Shown: positions 61,003 to 64,000 of the stretch, one piece after another | Layout of the letters: each line of letters begins with the position of its first letter | Position numbering within the stretch: position 1 is the stretch's first letter | From: CALODL01 sp942492115 | GTDB lineage: Bacteria; Planctomycetota; Phycisphaerae; UBA1845; CAIVHJ01 | Reading direction: 5' to 3' | Length of the DNA stretch: 64,000 nt | Assembly (NCBI GenBank): GCA_942492115.1 | Contig: CALODL010000002.1 | Span: forward strand, 1-64,000 | Notes under the pieces: model-generated | Databases searched by the model: none | The model's input: only the letters and a program-made list of their open reading frames with translations | What the model was told of the DNA's origin: nothing | Made by a program: the position numbers and the translations under genes

Positions 61003-63012
61003 ATGGCGACCGACCACTCGACTCCGGACGCACCGCGCTCGTGGCCCTCGTTCCTGGCGCTGTCGGCGTTGTTCTGCGGCGCCGCGGTCCTGCGGCTCGT
61101 GGTCATGCTTCAGTTGCGGGACAGTCCGTTCTTCGACACACCGCTGGTCGATGCCCAATGGCACGCGGAGTGGGCCGAACGCCTGATCGAAGGCGGCGCT
61201 GCCCCGGCGCGGCCCTATTTCAGAGCTCCCTTGTACCCGCTGTTCGTTGCCGGCGTCCATGCCCTGGGCTCCAGTTTCACGGCAGTCAAGGTTGTACAGC
61301 ACCTCCTCGGCGCGTTGAGTTGCGTGGGGGTGGTCTTGCTGGGGCGGCGGGTGTGCGGCCGTGGACCGGGGTGGATCGCCGGGATCATGATGGCCGTGTA
61401 CGGCCCTTTGATCTACTTCGAGAATGAACTGCTCATGCCTGCTGTGGTCGTGGCGCTTGCGGTGTCGATGGTCCTGGCCCTGCTCCGGGCAGACCGCACC
61501 GGCAATGCATGGTGGCTCGGTGCAGCCGGAGTTCTGCTGGGATTGTGCTCGATCTGTCGCCCTAATTTTCTGGTCATTATCCTGGTTGTCATCGTGTGGT
61601 GGATCGTGCCGCGGGTGCCGCGCCGGCGCAGTGGCGCGGTCATTCTGCTGCTGTCTGCGTTGCTTGCCATCCTACCGGTGACCTGGATCAACTACCTGCG
61701 CAGTGGGGAGTTCGTACTCATCGCTACACAGGGCGGGATCAATTTCTTCATCGGCAACAACCCTGACGCCGATGGTCGCACGTCCGTTGCGCCCGGCGAT
61801 CATCTTCCCGGGATGTCCGATTACATCGACAACGTGTGGCAGGACTCGGTCACTGTGGCCGAGACCCGCGTTGGGCATGAGCTCACGGACAGCGCCGTAT
61901 CGCGGTATTGGTTCCGTGCCGGTTTGAGCTGGTGGCGTGATGATCCCGGCGCGGCGCTGGTTCTGACCGCGCGCAAGCTGTACTACCTGATCAGCGGATT
62001 CGAGATCGAGTCCAACCGCTCGATGTATACCGAGAGGCTGTGGTCCAGTGTCTTCGCCATGTTGGTGTGGGATCTGGGGATTGCCTTTCCCAGCGGCCTG
62101 CTTTGGCCGCTTGCCGTGGTCGGCGCCTGTCTACCGTGTGCGGACCGTCGAGCGGCGTGGTTGCTCCGCGGTATCGCGTTGACGTATGCCGTGACTGTAA
62201 TCGCGTTCTTCGTGACCGCGCGGTTCAAGATGCCGCTCGTTCCGGTGGCTGTCGTGTTCGCTGGCCAGGCGGTCACGTGGCTGGTGCATGCCTGGCGAAC
62301 GCGCAGTCGTGCCGGCATACCGCCAGCCCTGGCCCTGCTGGTAGCGATCGTGGTGAGCAACTCGTCGTGGTGGAGCGTCCGCGATATCGACCACGCCCGT
62401 CAGGCCAGCCTGATTGCCACCGCCTTTCTCGAGCAGGAGCGGTTCCACGCTGCGGTGTCCTACCTGGGGCACGCTTTGGAGCTGGATCCGACGCGCTATA
62501 CGGATCGTTTCAACCTGGCGCTGGCCTATCAGCGCCTGGGCGAATTGGACCGGGCTCTCAATACGATGGCCGGTGCGGTCCGCTTGCGGCCAGACCGTGC
62601 CGATGCGCACAATGAATTCGCTACATTGCTGTCCGCAGCGGGGGAGTTGACGGCGGCGGCCCACCACTATCGTCGCGCGATCGAGCTGGATCCCGCACTG
62701 ACTATGGCCCACGGTAACCTGGGGATGAGCCTCGTCGAGTTGGGGGACATCCCCGGTGCGTTGTCGAGTTTGACCGAGGCGCACCGGCAGGCGCCAGAGC
62801 GAGCCCTGTATCGCTTGTGGCTCGGGATTGCGCTGGTTGAGTCAGGCCGTCCAGCAGAGGCCGCGGTGCACTTCGATAGTGCTGCCGCACGGGATAGCCT
62901 GCTGCCGCAGCGCTACTGCGGGTTGGCCGCAGCGCTCAAGAGCTGTGGACGTAGCGCGGCCGCAGCCGAGTTAAGCCGGCGCAGCGTGGAAGCCGGCATC
63001 CCCTGCTCATAA
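61003..63012 (+). CDS. GT-C glycosyltransferase-like membrane protein with C-terminal TPR repeats
   Basis: About 669 residues: ten or more transmembrane helices with a GT39/ArnT-like first periplasmic loop (TPLVDAQWHAEWAERL, RPYFRAPLYPLFVAGV). A C-terminal TPR region follows (SYLGHALELDPTRYTDRFNLALAYQRLG; AHHYRRAIELDPALTMAHGNLGMSL). It probably transfers a sugar from a lipid carrier. The ATG at 61003 is chosen for AGGA five nt upstream; a TTG at 60979 and ATG at 60988 are in frame. Confidence 0.82.
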   Translation: MATDHSTPDAPRSWPSFLALSALFCGAAVLRLVVMLQLRDSPFFDTPLVDAQWHAEWAERLIEGGAAPARPYFRAPLYPLFVAGVHALGSSFTAVKVVQHLLGALSCVGVVLLGRRVCGRGPGWIAGIMMAVYGPLIYFENELLMPAVVVALAVSMVLALLRADRTGNAWWLGAAGVLLGLCSICRPNFLVIILVVIVWWIVPRVPRRRSGAVILLLSALLAILPVTWINYLRSGEFVLIATQGGINFFIGNNPDADGRTSVAPGDHLPGMSDYIDNVWQDSVTVAETRVGHELTDSAVSRYWFRAGLSWWRDDPGAALVLTARKLYYLISGFEIESNRSMYTERLWSSVFAMLVWDLGIAFPSGLLWPLAVVGACLPCADRRAAWLLRGIALTYAVTVIAFFVTARFKMPLVPVAVVFAGQAVTWLVHAWRTRSRAGIPPALALLVAIVVSNSSWWSVRDIDHARQASLIATAFLEQERFHAAVSYLGHALELDPTRYTDRFNLALAYQRLGELDRALNTMAGAVRLRPDRADAHNEFATLLSAAGELTAAAHHYRRAIELDPALTMAHGNLGMSLVELGDIPGALSSLTEAHRQAPERALYRLWLGIALVESGRPAEAAVHFDSAAARDSLLPQRYCGLAAALKSCGRSAAAAELSRRSVEAGIPCS

Positions 63013-63128
63013 GCCGGGTTCGTTGGACGGTTTCGATCCTGTGCCGAAGGGGTTATGATGACGCCCCAACGCGGGGCCGATAGATCGACTTCGCCAACTG
63101 CAATGGACGCCGTCATGGGAGTCGTGCC

Positions 63129-64000
63129 GTGCCTGACAATTATGGACTTGGTGAGCGCCTGCCGGACCTGGTGGAACGCCTGGTCGCGAGTTACTCCTGC
63201 GACGGACGGACGCACCACATTGACAAACGCTTTCTGCCGTCGCGCTCATCGATCGTCCGAGCGGTCCAGATGCTCATCGAACTGCTGTACCCAGGCTATT
63301 TCGGTCGTCAGCATCTGACATCGCACAACGTGGCGTACCACGTTGGCGAACTGTTGCCGCGCATCGGTGAGATCCTCCATCGCGAGATCTACCACAGCAT
63401 GTGCTACATGGAAGAAAACGCGGGTGCACAGGAGGTGGGCGGCCCCGAGGACCACAACAAGGCTCAGGCCATGGTGTTCAGCTTCCTCGAGGCATTGCCC
63501 GGCATCCGCGAGGTGCTGGCCGACGATGTGCAGGCAGCGTTCGACGGTGATCCGGCAGCCGTCGATACGGCAGAGGCCATCCTGTGCTATCCGGGGATTC
63601 TGGCCATCACTGTTCATCGGCTGGCCCATGTGCTGTACGGTCTCAACGTGCCCTGGGTCCCGCGCATCATGGCCGAGTGGGCCCATGGGCAGACGGGCAT
63701 CGACATCCATCCGGGTGCCAGGATCGGACGGCGCTTCTTCATTGATCATGGAACCGGCGTCGTGATCGGTGAGACTGCTGAGATCGGTGACAACGTCAAG
63801 GTGTACCAGGGTGTCACCCTTGGTGCTTTGTCCTTCCCCAAAGACGAGCGAGGACGCCTGATCCGGGGTTACAAACGCCACCCATCTGTTCAGGACAATG
63901 TCACACTGTATGCCAATGCCATCGTCCTTGGGGGCGAGACGAACATCGGCAAAGCATCCGTCGTCGGCGGTTCGGTCTTTCTGACGAGCACCATTCCGGA
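63129..64000 (+). CDS. Serine O-acetyltransferase (5' part, runs off the window)
   Basis: The frame is open from a GTG at 63129 (GGGAG 9 nt upstream) to the window end, at least 290 residues. The N-terminal helical domain is followed by left-handed beta-helix hexapeptides: GIDIHPGARIGRRFFIDHGTG, VVIGETAEIGDNVKVYQGVT, LGALSFPKDERGR, KRHPSVQDNV, YANAIVLGGETNIGKASVVG. This is the CysE/SAT fold, which makes O-acetylserine for cysteine synthase. The longer N-terminal helical domain suggests an EpsC/SrpH-like variant. Confidence 0.9.
   Translation, partial: MPDNYGLGERLPDLVERLVASYSCDGRTHHIDKRFLPSRSSIVRAVQMLIELLYPGYFGRQHLTSHNVAYHVGELLPRIGEILHREIYHSMCYMEENAGAQEVGGPEDHNKAQAMVFSFLEALPGIREVLADDVQAAFDGDPAAVDTAEAILCYPGILAITVHRLAHVLYGLNVPWVPRIMAEWAHGQTGIDIHPGARIGRRFFIDHGTGVVIGETAEIGDNVKVYQGVTLGALSFPKDERGRLIRGYKRHPSVQDNVTLYANAIVLGGETNIGKASVVGGSVFLTSTIP

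Noticed and set aside
63055..63318. Small ORF upstream of and overlapping the serine acetyltransferase
   Set aside because: It overlaps the acetyltransferase out of frame and has no family features, although a purine-rich site precedes it.

Overview
The window is GC-rich, gene-dense DNA from a Gram-negative-type bacterium: it carries an Mla-type lipid transport operon, HlyD/AcrA adaptors, a TolC-type fragment and several lipoproteins. The large secreted Cys-rich repeat proteins, the BlaI/M56 pair with EF-hands, the paired M50-HlyD and GAF-HlyD proteins, many stand-alone receivers and frequent GTG/TTG starts fit Planctomycetota (Phycisphaerae-like) best. That placement is inference from gene content, because no rRNA or tRNA gene was seen.

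Layout. 0-5.8 kb: a PilZ-like protein, a GAF-HlyD membrane fusion protein and an M50 protease/HlyD protein with a PqqD-like N-terminus, facing a minus-strand HlyD/AcrA adaptor. 5.8-11.4 kb: a hybrid histidine kinase, two stand-alone receivers, an HPt protein, a small ABM-fold protein and a degenerate kinase. 11.7-14.6 kb: a secreted protein made of three large repeats. 14.9-26.9 kb: a sulfur assimilation and early tetrapyrrole island (hemL, cysK-rhodanese, sulfite reductase with an unknown partner, hemB, cobA-hemD, cbiX-hemC, hemA, cysH). 27-30 kb: a second secreted protein with eight 78-residue Cys-rich repeats. 30.2-32.6 kb: blaI and an M56 sensor. 32.7-34.2 kb: a sparse region with three tiny hydrophobic or cationic ORFs, large hairpins and homopolymer tracts. 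34.3-39.7 kb: an Mla operon between two paralogous TetR genes. 40-45.6 kb: lipoproteins, a palindromic repeat element, Sel1, ATL, EVE and SDR proteins, ribosomal protein bTHX, a sorbosone-dehydrogenase-like lipoprotein and a TolC remnant. 45.7-58.9 kb: a MoxR-like AAA/VWA pair, two ABC-2 exporters, a second two-component cluster and a DMT transporter. 59-64 kb: a WbpM/CapD-type sugar dehydratase, a GT-C/TPR membrane protein and the start of a serine acetyltransferase.

The most notable system is the 5' leader of the cysH-hemA-cbiX/hemC-cobA/hemD-hemB operon (minus strand, 26.6-26.9 kb). A TTGACA/TAGAAT promoter is followed at once by a 29-codon ORF with seven cysteines, six of them in the nine-residue stretch CVCKCCCRC. 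Four RNA segments then can form mutually exclusive hairpins, the last being a perfect intrinsic terminator ahead of cysH. This is the layout of a classical ribosome-mediated attenuator that senses cysteinyl-tRNA, here controlling APS reduction together with siroheme precursor synthesis. In the same operon the HemC domain, fused to a CbiX-type chelatase, has Asp in place of the dipyrromethane-cofactor cysteine.
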